A DNA stretch of 23,636 nt from assembly GCF_000315625.1 (NCBI RefSeq), contig NW_005434632.1, forward strand, positions 1 through 23,636. The letters run 5' to 3'. Source of the DNA: Guillardia theta CCMP2712. Taxonomy: Eukaryota; Cryptophyceae; Pyrenomonadales; Geminigeraceae. Made by a program: the position numbers and the translations under genes. The notes beneath the pieces are model-generated. The model did not search any database and was not told the origin of the DNA. It saw only the letters and a list, made by a program, of their open reading frames with translations. This document shows, piece by piece, positions 8,992 to 17,702 of this stretch; within the stretch, counting starts at the first letter, position 1; each line of letters opens with the position of its first letter.

Positions 8992-9216
8992 AGTATATCG
9001 GAATGTCATCAAGAATTGTATGATTTGAGACGCAAACAAATCAACAAGAATGGTATACTTGCTGACGAAGTGTCAGTGGTGCGGGGTTTGAAATGGTGCA
9101 GATCCACCAATTGTGTTCAAAACCGTATCAAGTCTCGTGATGTCAATGCTGCTATGAATATTCTATTGTGCTACATGTCTCTACCAGCACGACCAGATTT
9201 TCTGAAACGGCCTTGA
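8992..9216 (+). pseudogene. Fanzor (eukaryotic TnpB-like) nuclease, C-terminal relic
   Basis: Fanzors are transposon-borne, RNA-guided DNA endonucleases of eukaryotes related to TnpB and Cas12. This 74-codon frame carries the end of that fold: SECHQEL, the second half of a zinc-ribbon CxxC; GLKWCRSTNC, the paired cysteines; SRDVNAAMNIL, the RuvC-III segment with its catalytic aspartate; and a terminal RPDFLKRP before the TGA. Everything upstream, including the RuvC-I and RuvC-II acidic residues and the guide-binding domains, is absent. There is no ATG at the start of the frame; a stop (TGA, 8944) lies upstream within the repeat. The break falls inside the zinc ribbon, exactly where the repeat at 8872-8990 ends. 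The sequence is AT-richer than its neighbours, fitting transferred or transposon DNA. The family call rests on motif recognition; a full TnpB-like element from a virus or bacterium is a less likely source. Confidence 0.72.
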
Positions 9217-9496
9217 ATCACACATGGGTCTGGTTATACTTCAACCTGTTCTTCATAGAAAGGATCAAGTACGAGTCAGACACAAGGACTCTCAAATATT
9301 GGCGTGTGGGTCTTCCATGATCCATAATTTCGACGGGAAATTTAGAATTTTGAAATTTTATGTTTTGTGTCGTTTAGCTAATATCTAAAAGACAGGTCAA
9401 GAACTAACCTGTAACTAAACTGGAATCAGAGCTAAACTCTGACCAGTGCGAGGACCTATCCGATCCTTTCTCCCCTGGGTGAACAGGCAGCAAGAA
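9217..9496. other. AT-rich flank of the Fanzor relic
   Basis: These 280 bases continue the AT-rich composition, especially 9300-9400 (AATTTAGAATTTTGAAATTT). They may be the 3' flank or end of the original element. I could not identify terminal inverted repeats or an omega-RNA-like structure by eye. Confidence 0.4.
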
Positions 9497-10170
9497 TGAG
9501 CGAGTGAGCGAGGAGTAGACGATAAGTGAGCGAGTGAGCGAGGAGTAGACGATAAGTGAGGGAGTGAGCGAGGAGTAGACGATAAGTGAGGGAGTGAGCG
9601 AGGAGTAGACGATAAGTGAGGGAGTGAGCGAGGAGTAGACGATAAGTGAGGGAGTGAGCGAGGAGTAGACGATAAGTGAGCGAGTGAGGGAGTGAGCGAG
9701 GAGTTGATGATAAGTGAGCGAGTGAGCGAGTAGTTGATGATAAGTGAGCGAGTGAGCGAGTAGTTGATGATAAGTGAGCGAGTGAGCGAGTGAGCGAGTG
9801 AGCGAGGAGTAGACGATAAGTGAGGGAGTGAGCGAGGAGTAGACGATAAGTGAGGGAGTGAGCGAGGAGTAGACGATAAGTGAGGGAGTGAGCGAGGAGT
9901 AGACGATAAGTGAGGGAGTGAGCGAGGAGTAGACGATAAGTGAGGGAGTGAGCGAGGAGTAGATGATAAGTGAGGGAGTGAGCGAGGAGTAGACGATAAG
10001 TGAGGGAGTGAGCGAGGAGTAGACGATAAGTGAGGGAGTGAGCGAGGAGTAGACGATAAGTGAGGGAGTGAGCGAGGAGTAGACGATAAGTGAGGGAGTG
10101 AGCGAGGAGTAGACGATAAGTGAGGGAGTGAGCGAGGAGTAGATGATAAGTGAGCGAGTGAGCGAGTGAG
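9497..10170 (+). repeat. 30-bp minisatellite, about 21 copies
   Basis: The main unit is GAGCGAGGAGTAGACGATAA followed by GTGAGGGAGT (30 bp). Six or so copies occupy 9497-9690. Three variant copies (GTTGATGATAAGTGAGCGAG with GAGCGAGTA) lie at about 9695-9790, and about twelve more fill 9800-10150, two of them with GATGATAAG. Because the unit is a multiple of three and lacks minus-strand stops in two frames, it creates long open frames (9404-10405 and 9415-10197, minus) that translate into decapeptide repeats. I regard those as by-products of the repeat. Confidence 0.95.
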
Positions 10171-10569
10171 GCTCCCGCTGAAGCAATTCAAGAGCATTTG
10201 TTTGAGCCACGTGTGTTTTTCGATGCGATCTTGACCGGAGCCTCAGACATTGTTCCGTTCCTGAGTAGATAAGAAGTTGAGAAACAAGATGTTGTGACAG
10301 TCGACATCTGTTGAGAGAAGATGTACAAGATGAGAGATTTATTCTTAGATTGATGATGTAAAGACAGGCGGTAGGAAAGGATCTCCATTTTTTTTTCATC
10401 TTCAACCATACTGTACCTTGACATCCATGTCTGAATTCAAATACTAAGGGCTATTTGCGCATTGCCAACATGCTGTGCGGCGTGAGACTTTCGTGTACCG
10501 AATGATTGTGTACCAGAAGGGAGGGATCTGTAGTTGACTTCATCTTTAATTAGAAATCGAAGCTAGAAG
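10171..10569. other. Intergenic, no gene seen
   Basis: Ordinary-composition DNA between the minisatellite and the ankyrin gene. It should contain the promoter of the latter, but I recognise no motif or RNA gene. Confidence 0.5.
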
Positions 10570-11501
10570 ATGGGCTGGAACAGTCTACATCAGCTTGGAA
10601 TGGAGGTAAACCGGGTTGATGATATCAACGATGCTATCTACAAGTTAGGAGTCATTGTGGGCGAAAAAACTGATCTGGTAAGTTTCCTTTTGAATCTTCA
10701 AAACTTCAAATTCATTTTGGATCACCATGTGTTCAATTGACATAAAAATGAGGGAGTGACAACGTGCATCGATGTTCTGTGATAGTTTTCTTGCATCACT
10801 GTTCGCACGAAAAAGTTGAAAATCACTATGTGACAACGCTCCTGAGCTCCTGTTCTTCTCTCAGACGGGAATGTCGCCCCTTCACAAAGCGTGTCAGTAT
10901 GGCCGTGTACAGAATGTTGAGAAACTCATAAACGAGGGCGCTGATGTGCTGGCGACAAATGACGTATATCCTTCGGTTCTTTGTCGTGGTTTGCCACTCA
11001 TGCTTCTCTCAGTGGGGTTCTTCAGCGCTTCACTGGGCTGTGAAAGGGTGTATTCACAATCAGAACGAGCAAGGTTTCAACCAGCGAGGTATGATCGACT
11101 GTTTGCAAAATGGGTTTGACGTGGTATTCACAAGATTACGTGGAGATCATTAACCTACTGTGTTCGTCCTCTAGGAGGCTCCTTGAAATGAAAGATGCGG
11201 TATATGACGATGGCCACGGTCCAGCATCATACGCGTTGACACTACATTTCATCTCTCAGACAGGCATGACTGCAGCTGAACTTGCTAAGAAATATCAAGA
11301 CAACGTTCTCCAACAGGTGATCTTATTATCCAACGACAAGCCCAACACTTTTGTCAGCTGTTAGAAAAAAAGGTTGAAAACTTGAGGAATGAAAGAGAAA
11401 AAGCAGGTCAGTCAAGATCTATTGAGATAATACAGGAAGATCTAAGCTTCGTTACAGAGGAGAAACGGATCAGGAACAAGCCCAAGGTTCGGAGGCTGTG
11501 A
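10570..11501 (+). CDS. Ankyrin-repeat protein, six exons
   Basis: Model exons are 10570-10677, 10865-10963, 11013-11049, 11135-11199, 11260-11316 and 11358-11501 (introns 187, 49, 85, 60 and 41 nt). All borders are GT-AG and the frame is kept throughout, giving 169 residues. Ankyrin repeats are protein-binding helix-turn-helix units. Here they read TGMSPLHKACQYGRVQNVEK with LINEGADVLATND (residues 37-69), WGSSALHWAVKGYYVEIINL (70-89) and TGMTAAELAKKYQ (104-116). The first 36 residues (MGWNSLHQLG...) may be a degenerate capping repeat. The C-terminus (LLEKKVENLRNEREKAG onward) is a charged, probably coiled-coil tail. No enzymatic domain is present, so it is probably a small adaptor or inhibitor; the partner is unknown. 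The phase-1 junction at 11049/11135 is the least certain, as other GT sites are close. The frame of the last exon stays open through a GTCAGT site at 11407, which I did not use. Confidence 0.78.
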
Positions 11502-11911
11502 ATCACGTTGCCCAAGCACGATGCCCGGTCTCATGTCGGTTTCACCTTCATCGCAAGCTTGGATGAGATACAAAGTGATTCGGAGATTCCTTTTGGGGAC
11601 TTCATGCTTGAACGTCGTGGCGCTTTCTGCACGCACGGTGCTGCGAGCTCTCTGGTGGGTCTTTCCATCGCTACGATTTTCATGCGGACTCAACCAAGAT
11701 CAGCAAAGCATTTTCGAATATGGGTGCATTAACAAGTTCGTTTCAAATTAAGAGAGTGGAGCTATTTCTAAGAGAAAGAATATTACAATGTGATGAGCCA
11801 CAAGTCGACTAAACTCAATTGACTGGCGTTATCGAAGCAGGAAAGTAACATGTGCATCAATTCACTACGATACCAGTTGCACAGTTGAAGCTGTACAGGC
11901 TCGCCATATCA
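11502..11911. other. Intergenic between convergent genes
   Basis: About 400 bases separate the stop of the ankyrin gene (plus) from the stop of the minus-strand gene at 11912. Short frames here have no recognisable content. It presumably holds both 3' UTRs. Confidence 0.5.
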
Positions 11912-12268
11912 TTACATAGATGCGCTGCGTCCTATGAAGCTGTTGTAAAGCTTGCGAGAAGGCTGAGCATTGAGCTTGATCTCAATGTACTCGCAATCGG
12001 TACAATCGCTAATGGCTGACTGCAGTTTTTTGGAAGAACCCCCGAAGCTTGCTGACCTTTCACACCCTCGTTTGCCTTGTGGCGATTCAGGTATAAACAA
12101 CGGGCTTGTAGCAAAAGACTCGCCGTCTTGCAAGCTCAATTCACTCAGAATATCTTCAGGATAGAATGTGTCGCCAGCTTGATTCTGCAGAAACTCCAAC
12201 AAGGAAGGTCTTTTCTTGTTCTTCAAAGGGTCAGCAGAAGGGAAAGAGGAATGGCTGTCGACGCTCAT
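11912..12268 (-). CDS. Unrecognised 118-residue protein
   Basis: I do not recognise this protein. The single-exon frame starts at the ATG at 12268-12266 and has balanced composition, unlike the shadow frames around it. It is polar and serine-rich, with a KNKKRPSLLEFLQNQ segment near residue 17, an acidic FYPEDILSELSLQD segment, and SKKLQSAISDCTDCEYIEIK before a basic tail ending in GRSASM. The SLLEFLQNQ and EDILSELSLQD stretches look like short amphipathic helices that could bind a partner. No membrane segment or signal peptide is evident. It is convergent with the ankyrin gene and divergent from the gene at 13161. Confidence 0.6.
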   Translation of the reverse strand: MSVDSHSSFPSADPLKNKKRPSLLEFLQNQAGDTFYPEDILSELSLQDGESFATSPLFIPESPQGKRGCERSASFGGSSKKLQSAISDCTDCEYIEIKLNAQPSRKLYNSFIGRSASM

Positions 12269-13160
12269 GACGGCGGGATGGAGAATGAGAGCACAGCAGA
12301 AGTGAGATAAGACCAGGGTGAAGGAGCGAAGAAACTTGAGGTGAGGATGGGACGGGAGGAGTCGAGCAAAGACTTGAGAGGATGGGAGCGGGTAGCAAGC
12401 CCATGGGTTTTATTGTATAATCTTGCGAGATGGGTAGGGTGGGGGTATGGATCTAGAGTCTTTATGGCGGGGTGGGTATTTATGGGATTAAGGTAGGGTG
12501 GTTGAAGGATATGGGAGGGTGAATGTTTCTGAAAGGGGTGGGTGGGTGAGGGGGTGGGAGGGCAGGAGTAAAGCACCACAATCCGTCAACGGACATTCAG
12601 GCCGCCAAGTCACAAGGTTGATCGGACTTTGAGGCAGGAGTTAAAATGGTTTCAATAGGCACTCTAATATTTCAAAGTTTAAGCATGTGTCTTCGAGTTA
12701 GGTTGCTTCAGGCAGGCTGATGAAGCGGTGGCATTTGCGTACCAAGTTGATCCGCCTGTCGCCGTTGGATGTACCACGGGGCCACTAGTGACTTCTTTAC
12801 TCAAAGTTAAGTTAAAAAGCGGCCACTAGTAGTACTGAGTTCCTCCTACCGCGATTCCGCCAGAGGAGGCGAGGTAGCTGTCACGACACTCGTGACAGTC
12901 AAACTTCGCCTCCAACCGTTGCACTTTGACGTCACAAGAACTTGAGGCTTCCTGCTTCCGCTGTCACGCCCTCGTCGCCCGTGACACTACCGGGCCGGCA
13001 AGTGACGGACCGGGCCGCTCAGTTGCGATACCCGGTGACCGCCGGGCCGCCGGGCGCCGGCGACGTGGTAGTGCGATTATTTGAACTGAACTGTGTGTGT
13101 GTATGATGGGGAAGAAAAAGCCTGGAATGGGCCAAGCAAGGGGAAGATGAAGCTGCGGGG
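12269..13160. other. Divergent intergenic region, G-rich and GC-rich patches
   Basis: This 890-bp stretch lies between two divergently transcribed genes. Bases 12320-12560 are G-rich on the plus strand with many GGGTGGG and GGGTAGGG strings that could form G-quadruplexes. Bases 12960-13070 hold a GC-rich patch of CCGGGCCG strings like that at 4120-4420. A perfect hairpin lies at 12878-12898. Both promoters are expected here; no standard box was recognised. Confidence 0.55.
12878..12898. repeat. Perfect 9-bp inverted repeat (hairpin)
   Basis: CTGTCACGA and TCGTGACAG pair exactly around a CAC loop. A weaker related pair, CTGTCACG...CGTGACAC, lies at about 12960-12987. The GTGAC/GTCAC core also recurs in the GC-rich patch at 4120-4300. 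It could be a protein-binding site; there is no evidence that it terminates transcription. Confidence 0.8.
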
Positions 13161-13718
13161 ATGACTGCGAGCAAGCGAGGAGATGTGCTAAGCGAGAAAG
13201 TCGCCAGACTCCGAGAAAGGCTGCAGACTTGGAACGAGCCAGTGCGACATGAGAGGCTGCTGTCTGTGCAGGAGTCAGGAAGAGTGTTCTCCTCACAGGG
13301 AGCAAGGATTTCAGAGCTTCTCTGGCAAGCCAAGACTCTAGACAAGAAGGTGGTGGATCGGATCATTGTGAAGCAGCTCGCCTATCATCTCGCCAATGAT
13401 ATCACAGACCAACAACCGACAGACACCACGTCGCGAACTGATCGAGGACGATTATCGCAGACAGCCATGCGACTGCGAGTGAGACTTGGAGCAGAAGAAT
13501 TTCATCAGAGGATGAAAGATAATTCTCATTGCACCACATATGACTTTATAGACTTCATCTCGAAAGAGATGTCCTCCAACCGTCAAATCCTGGGTGGTTC
13601 ACCCATGTATCAGAGCAAATCACTTGGTATTGCTGATGCGACGAGCGAGTCAGCTCTGCGGCATCAAATCGAGGAATCGAGGAGATTACGCACAAGAAGC
13701 GAGCGAGTTTTAAAGTAG
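13161..13718 (+). CDS. Unrecognised 185-residue helical protein
   Basis: I do not recognise this protein. The frame runs from the ATG at 13161 to the TAG at 13716-13718 with no intron signal needed. It is basic and helix-rich (EKVARLRERLQTWNEPVRHE, ISELLWQAKTLDKKVVDRII, AMRLRVRLGAEEFHQRMKD, YDFIDFISKEM) and ends in an arginine-rich helix (ESRRLRTRSERVLK). No membrane segment or known catalytic motif is visible. An earlier ATG at 13147 is out of frame and meets a stop at once, which supports 13161 as the start. The stop lies only 57 bases from the stop of the convergent RAD21-like gene, so their 3' ends must be very tight or overlap. Confidence 0.7.
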   Translation: MTASKRGDVLSEKVARLRERLQTWNEPVRHERLLSVQESGRVFSSQGARISELLWQAKTLDKKVVDRIIVKQLAYHLANDITDQQPTDTTSRTDRGRLSQTAMRLRVRLGAEEFHQRMKDNSHCTTYDFIDFISKEMSSNRQILGGSPMYQSKSLGIADATSESALRHQIEESRRLRTRSERVLK

Positions 13719-13775
13719 CTTCATATACAAAGTGTGTATTTATCAACGACTAGAGTGAAATCGTCAAGGGTCTGC

Positions 13776-15852
13776 TCACAATCTCACTTTGTACTTCATC
13801 AGCTTGTCTTCCGCTTGAATTGCGATGTCTCCAAAAGCATTCTTCTGGTCAAGAGAAACAAACCCCTTCGCGTGCAAATTAAGTAACTCAAAGAAAGCGA
13901 CAGCAGCCGTGTGCTTGGAAGGAGCTGCAGACTCAGGGGTTCGTATCATCTGAGTGAAATGAAGTGGCTGCACTGATTCACGTCGTTTGAAGTTCTTCTG
14001 CAGCATGAGGATCACCTTCTTGGTTCGCTCCTGATGCTCTTGCACTCTCTCCTGCCCAGCTTCGCCCTCTTCCACCTCTACATCAGGCTCATACTCGTCA
14101 AAGATGTTGCTGGTTGCCAAGAGCGCTTCACGGTCCTGCGACAAGTCGGGCTGAGAGACCATCGGCTCGGCCATAGAATCATCCAAAGGAGCTTCAGGAG
14201 CTTCAGCTTGCTCTAACATCTCTTCGGGGAAAGCTTCTGACTCCATCGGGAATTGACTTTGATCCACCATCTCGTCCTCCGCCTCTCTTGCTCGCACCTT
14301 TCGCTTCCTGGAGCTTGATTGTTGTATCTCGTCTTTGCGTGTGGGATGGTCAGCCATGAACTTGCGCAATCTCGATCCCAAATAACCGCTGGCACGATGT
14401 CATATGTTTAGCAGCGAATCAACCAAACTAACCTCAATGGCTCCTGTGCAAGCATTGATACGAGCTTGTTTCTCCCAAAAGCATCCGAGTTTGCAAGCTT
14501 CGCTTTCTGATCATACACAAATTAACAGAACTCATCCAGTCTGAATGCTCATTAAAACCTCGCAAGACTTTTTGGGGTACTGGCAAGGGTCTCGAACAAG
14601 GTCGCTCGCATTTTCAAGCCATTTCACACGGACTTCCTTTTCAAGCTCCGTCTTTTTGTCCATCTGAATGTCTTTCTTTCGCCTTTTGCTCGCAAGTCTG
14701 CAACAAGTTATCCTTGGAACCGCGTTCTGTATTTCAACCTTTGCCGTTTTGAGTCGAGGATAGGAGTATCCAATTCTAAGCCAACGCTAGCTTGCGACAT
14801 CCGGATAGGCGTGGGAGGAATAGATCCTAAGGAAGGCGGATGCAGCTCTGATTCTCGTGCTGGCGCTTGTTCCGGGTTGAACTCAGGCAGGTCATCTTTG
14901 AAAGCTGAAGTCAAAGTAAGAGCTCAGAAGAAATAACGACAGACAAGAACCCGACTCCTCCATGTTCACGTCCAATAGGTCATCCAAGTGCCCTGCGCCG
15001 TCGCTGTCCCTCCTAATCTCAGGCTCCTCGTCCTGCTCCTTGAGTTAAAGAGCGATAGAGTCACGAGGACCAGCAGAGTACATCGCGTGGGAGCTCGGGA
15101 GAAGCAGCGTCATAGTTGATATCAAGAGGGTTGTCGCCTCCTTGAATTGCCCCGCCGAAGAATAGAGGGTCCTCGTCCTCAAACCTGACGACATGCCCTC
15201 AGGTTTGCTGCTGTGCAGACAGCGTTGATACCTCGCGGCCTCCTCTCTCTGTTCGACGATCACATCGGGCAAGGTAATGTCTGCTGAGGACATTTGGCTG
15301 AAATTCACCCTGCGGGCCACTTACAACTTTCACACACTCAATCTCCACTCACTCTGAACCCAACCAGTCTGCATCAGTCAGGTTGAGCTCCAAGTCTAGG
15401 TCGATGCCCGAGATCCCAGGGTCTTCAAGCGTGATTGCCTTGATCTGTGCTTTGCTGCTCACGGGCGCCAGGTCAACGTTACTTGGGCGGAAGGCCTGGC
15501 AAAGGGCTCACAGACCACTACGGGAGTGGGTTGGGGATACCAGCGTGATCTTGGAGAGAGCTTCGTTGCAGTCGGTAAAGAGGAACTGAACCTTCCTTGT
15601 GTAGATTTTACTGAGGCCAACAAGCAGGTGACTGCTCAATCGCAAGGCCATCTCTTGCTCTGGGTTCTCTATTTGCTCTGCAACTCACTATCAGCGACAT
15701 GGACCGTAGGCAGTTTCCTCACCAGCAGTCTCGCAAATGTTTGTGTTCAAAATTTGCAACTTGGTTAGTTTCTTGGCGACATCATGATGGGCTGCGATCC
15801 ATATGGTCCCGAGAGGACCTTTTTTCTGAAGCACGTTTGTACTATAAAACAT
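13776..15852 (-). CDS. Cohesin kleisin subunit, RAD21/SCC1-like, ten exons
   Basis: Kleisins close the SMC1-SMC3 ring that holds sister chromatids together; separase cuts them at anaphase. Model exons, in minus order: 15852-15723, 15677-15541, 15495-15353, 15309-15232, 15184-15082, 15038-14951, 14904-14739, 14697-14559, 14506-14433 and 14388-13776. All nine junctions are GT-AG and in frame, giving 556 residues, near the usual size. The N-terminal kleisin domain is clear: MFYSTNVLQKKGPLGTIWIA, KKLTKLQILNTNI, ALRLSSHLLVGLSKIYTRKV, FLFTDCNEALSKI. The middle is acidic and disordered (GIDLDLELNLTDADWLGSE, FEDEDPLFFGGA). A basic stretch SSSRKRKVRARE may be a nuclear signal. The C-terminal winged helix reads TAAVAFFELLNLHAKGFVSL and DQKNAFGDIAIQ and would bind the SMC1 head. 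GPL...IWIAAH favours RAD21 over the meiotic REC8, though REC8 is not excluded. Introns are uniformly 41-52 nt with poor 5' consensus beyond GT. Confidence 0.88.
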
Positions 15853-17702
15853 GGTTCACAACTTCTGGCAGTCGGGCCTCAAATAGGCATAGACCCTGTC
15901 AAGAATATCAGTGAGAGTGTGAGAAAGGAACACAAGTAAGCTCCAGGGAAATCTTCTTCCTTTCCTCGACTTATCTGATCTTATCACCATTCAATACAGC
16001 TATTCCAGTGGATTGAAGGACTATCGCGAACAATGCTAGGGTATCTATGTTCTTCTCAGCGTGGCTCTGTATCCATCGCAAAATGGCTGTTTCTCTCTGG
16101 CTCTCTCTCGTGGTCTTGCTTCTTTCATCACGATCATGATCGCATGCTAACTTTCTGCTCCTCCCGCTCTCCTTCCCCTGCACCCTTCTCTCGGCCATCG
16201 CGCGGGAAGCTAAGGGCATCGTACCTTCACCCTACCTCGGATCCTGATGTGAGAATTCAAACAGACCCACCCATTTCTGTGAAAAAGTGAGGTAAAAGTA
16301 CCGGTACTCCGTAGCCCCCACCCCACGGCCTGAATTCCCATTCAAACCAGTTTTACAATGTTTTCAACAAAAAGGTTTTAATTTTGCTGTACAATTTGGG
16401 TTAATAGTTGATTTTTATAAGTATTTAATCCAAAAATTGTATGGACCATCAGTGTCTCTACCAGATTAAGACATCGTAACAATATTATTTTCGCACAAAT
16501 AAAAGCATATTTAATTTCCAGCAAGTTATCTAAATGAGATTCGATACGACATGTTTGTAACTAATGTATTTTAAACTGTACCATGAATGGGTAGGGGTCT
16601 ATTCAACTCTTCTCAAAAGTATTATAAACTCATTCACGTAACCGTCGATGAACCGACTAGTCTAAGCTCCTTACGGGAGGGGTGGGTGGCCAGAGTGGTG
16701 AGGAGGGGGTGGGAAGCAGGTTCATTTTCTTTTTAGAAAAAGTCTGAGGGGGGGTAGGGTCCGTCTTCCCCGGAATGTTCTTCTGGGGTGGTGGGGTCCT
16801 TCAATTTGGAAACGGTCGTTTTGTAACGGTCAGGTTTGAACGGACTGAGCGTGTACCCACCAGGGTTTGAGATTTGAATGCTATACCACCCCTCCTTCTG
16901 ACCCATCTTAAACCTCTAAAAGACGGGTAGAAAGCAGAGTACCCACCCTTTGTGCTCTACGTCTGGGCCAAGACAGGATTTTCGCCATGACCAGTTCAAG
17001 TGTTGAGGCTCGTAGCAGTTGGTGGGGGAGAGAGAGACAGAGAGACAGAGACAGAGAGACAGAGACCGAGAGTGCTGATGGTGATGAATGATGAAGCGAA
17101 GAAAGACTGGGCAAGGTAACCAATGGCCCATAGAAAAGGCATCAATGTGGTGATGAATATGTCATGACAATCGCATCATCATGTGCAGAGTAGACATTGG
17201 ATCAAACAAGTTGGCCCTAGTCGAGATAAAGATGCGTTATTGTACATGTAGATTCGGAGTTCGATGAGAGAGACGAGATGTAAGCAGGATATGCATAGCA
17301 AATTATCAAGAATCAGACAGGAATGTTGAGTTGAAACAGTTGAGAATCTACAGACTGAAGACAAAGCCCAGAAAGGGGGGTGGGGATGAGAGTTGAAATA
17401 TGACTATTCGAGATTGGGGGAGAGGCAGGCGATGAAAGAACTTGAGATGTAGTACAAGGACTGTCAAGCCTCTTTTGACTGGCTGTAATGGACCAGGCTC
17501 CCAAGAGTTTTGTCCAGCTGTTGGAGGTCGAAGGTCAGAGGCTGAGGGGAGGTGGCGGCCTCGCATGCTTCCTTCTGGTTCTCATGCGAAGAATCAGCCC
17601 GTCAGGAGAATGTGAAGAGGTCTTGAACTCGTCGGAGACGTCTTCCCGGCTGATGCGCGTACTTGCCCTGTGACGGCACAAGGACTCTCGCATCTGTCGC
17701 TC
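15853..17702. other. Long gene-poor interval
   Basis: I could support no gene in these 1.85 kb. Frames at 15971-16219 (minus), 16033-16290 (plus) and 16908-17131 (minus) lack recognisable features. Bases 16320-16660 are AT-rich; 16670-16800 are G-rich with GGGGTGGTGGGG strings resembling those at 4680 and 12420-12560; 17026-17070 carry GAGACAG repeats. An ATG at 17488 opens a short frame that might be a 5' exon of the following gene, but I could not join it without a frame problem. Confidence 0.5.
17026..17070 (+). repeat. GAGACAG simple repeat
   Basis: GAGAGACAGAGAC units alternate over about 45 bases, with no associated gene. Confidence 0.85.

Noticed and set aside
9404-10405. 333- and 260-codon minus-strand frames of decapeptide repeats
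   Set aside because: They exist because the 30-bp minisatellite lacks stops in two frames; non-repeat flanks show no coding character.
11407-11435. 29-nt intron in the ankyrin gene
   Set aside because: Reading through gives a continuous charged helix and a normal stop at 11501; 29 nt is too short for a typical intron.
12265-12579. 104-residue minus-strand frame
   Set aside because: Proline/serine/histidine-rich translation of the G-rich tract, with no recognisable content.
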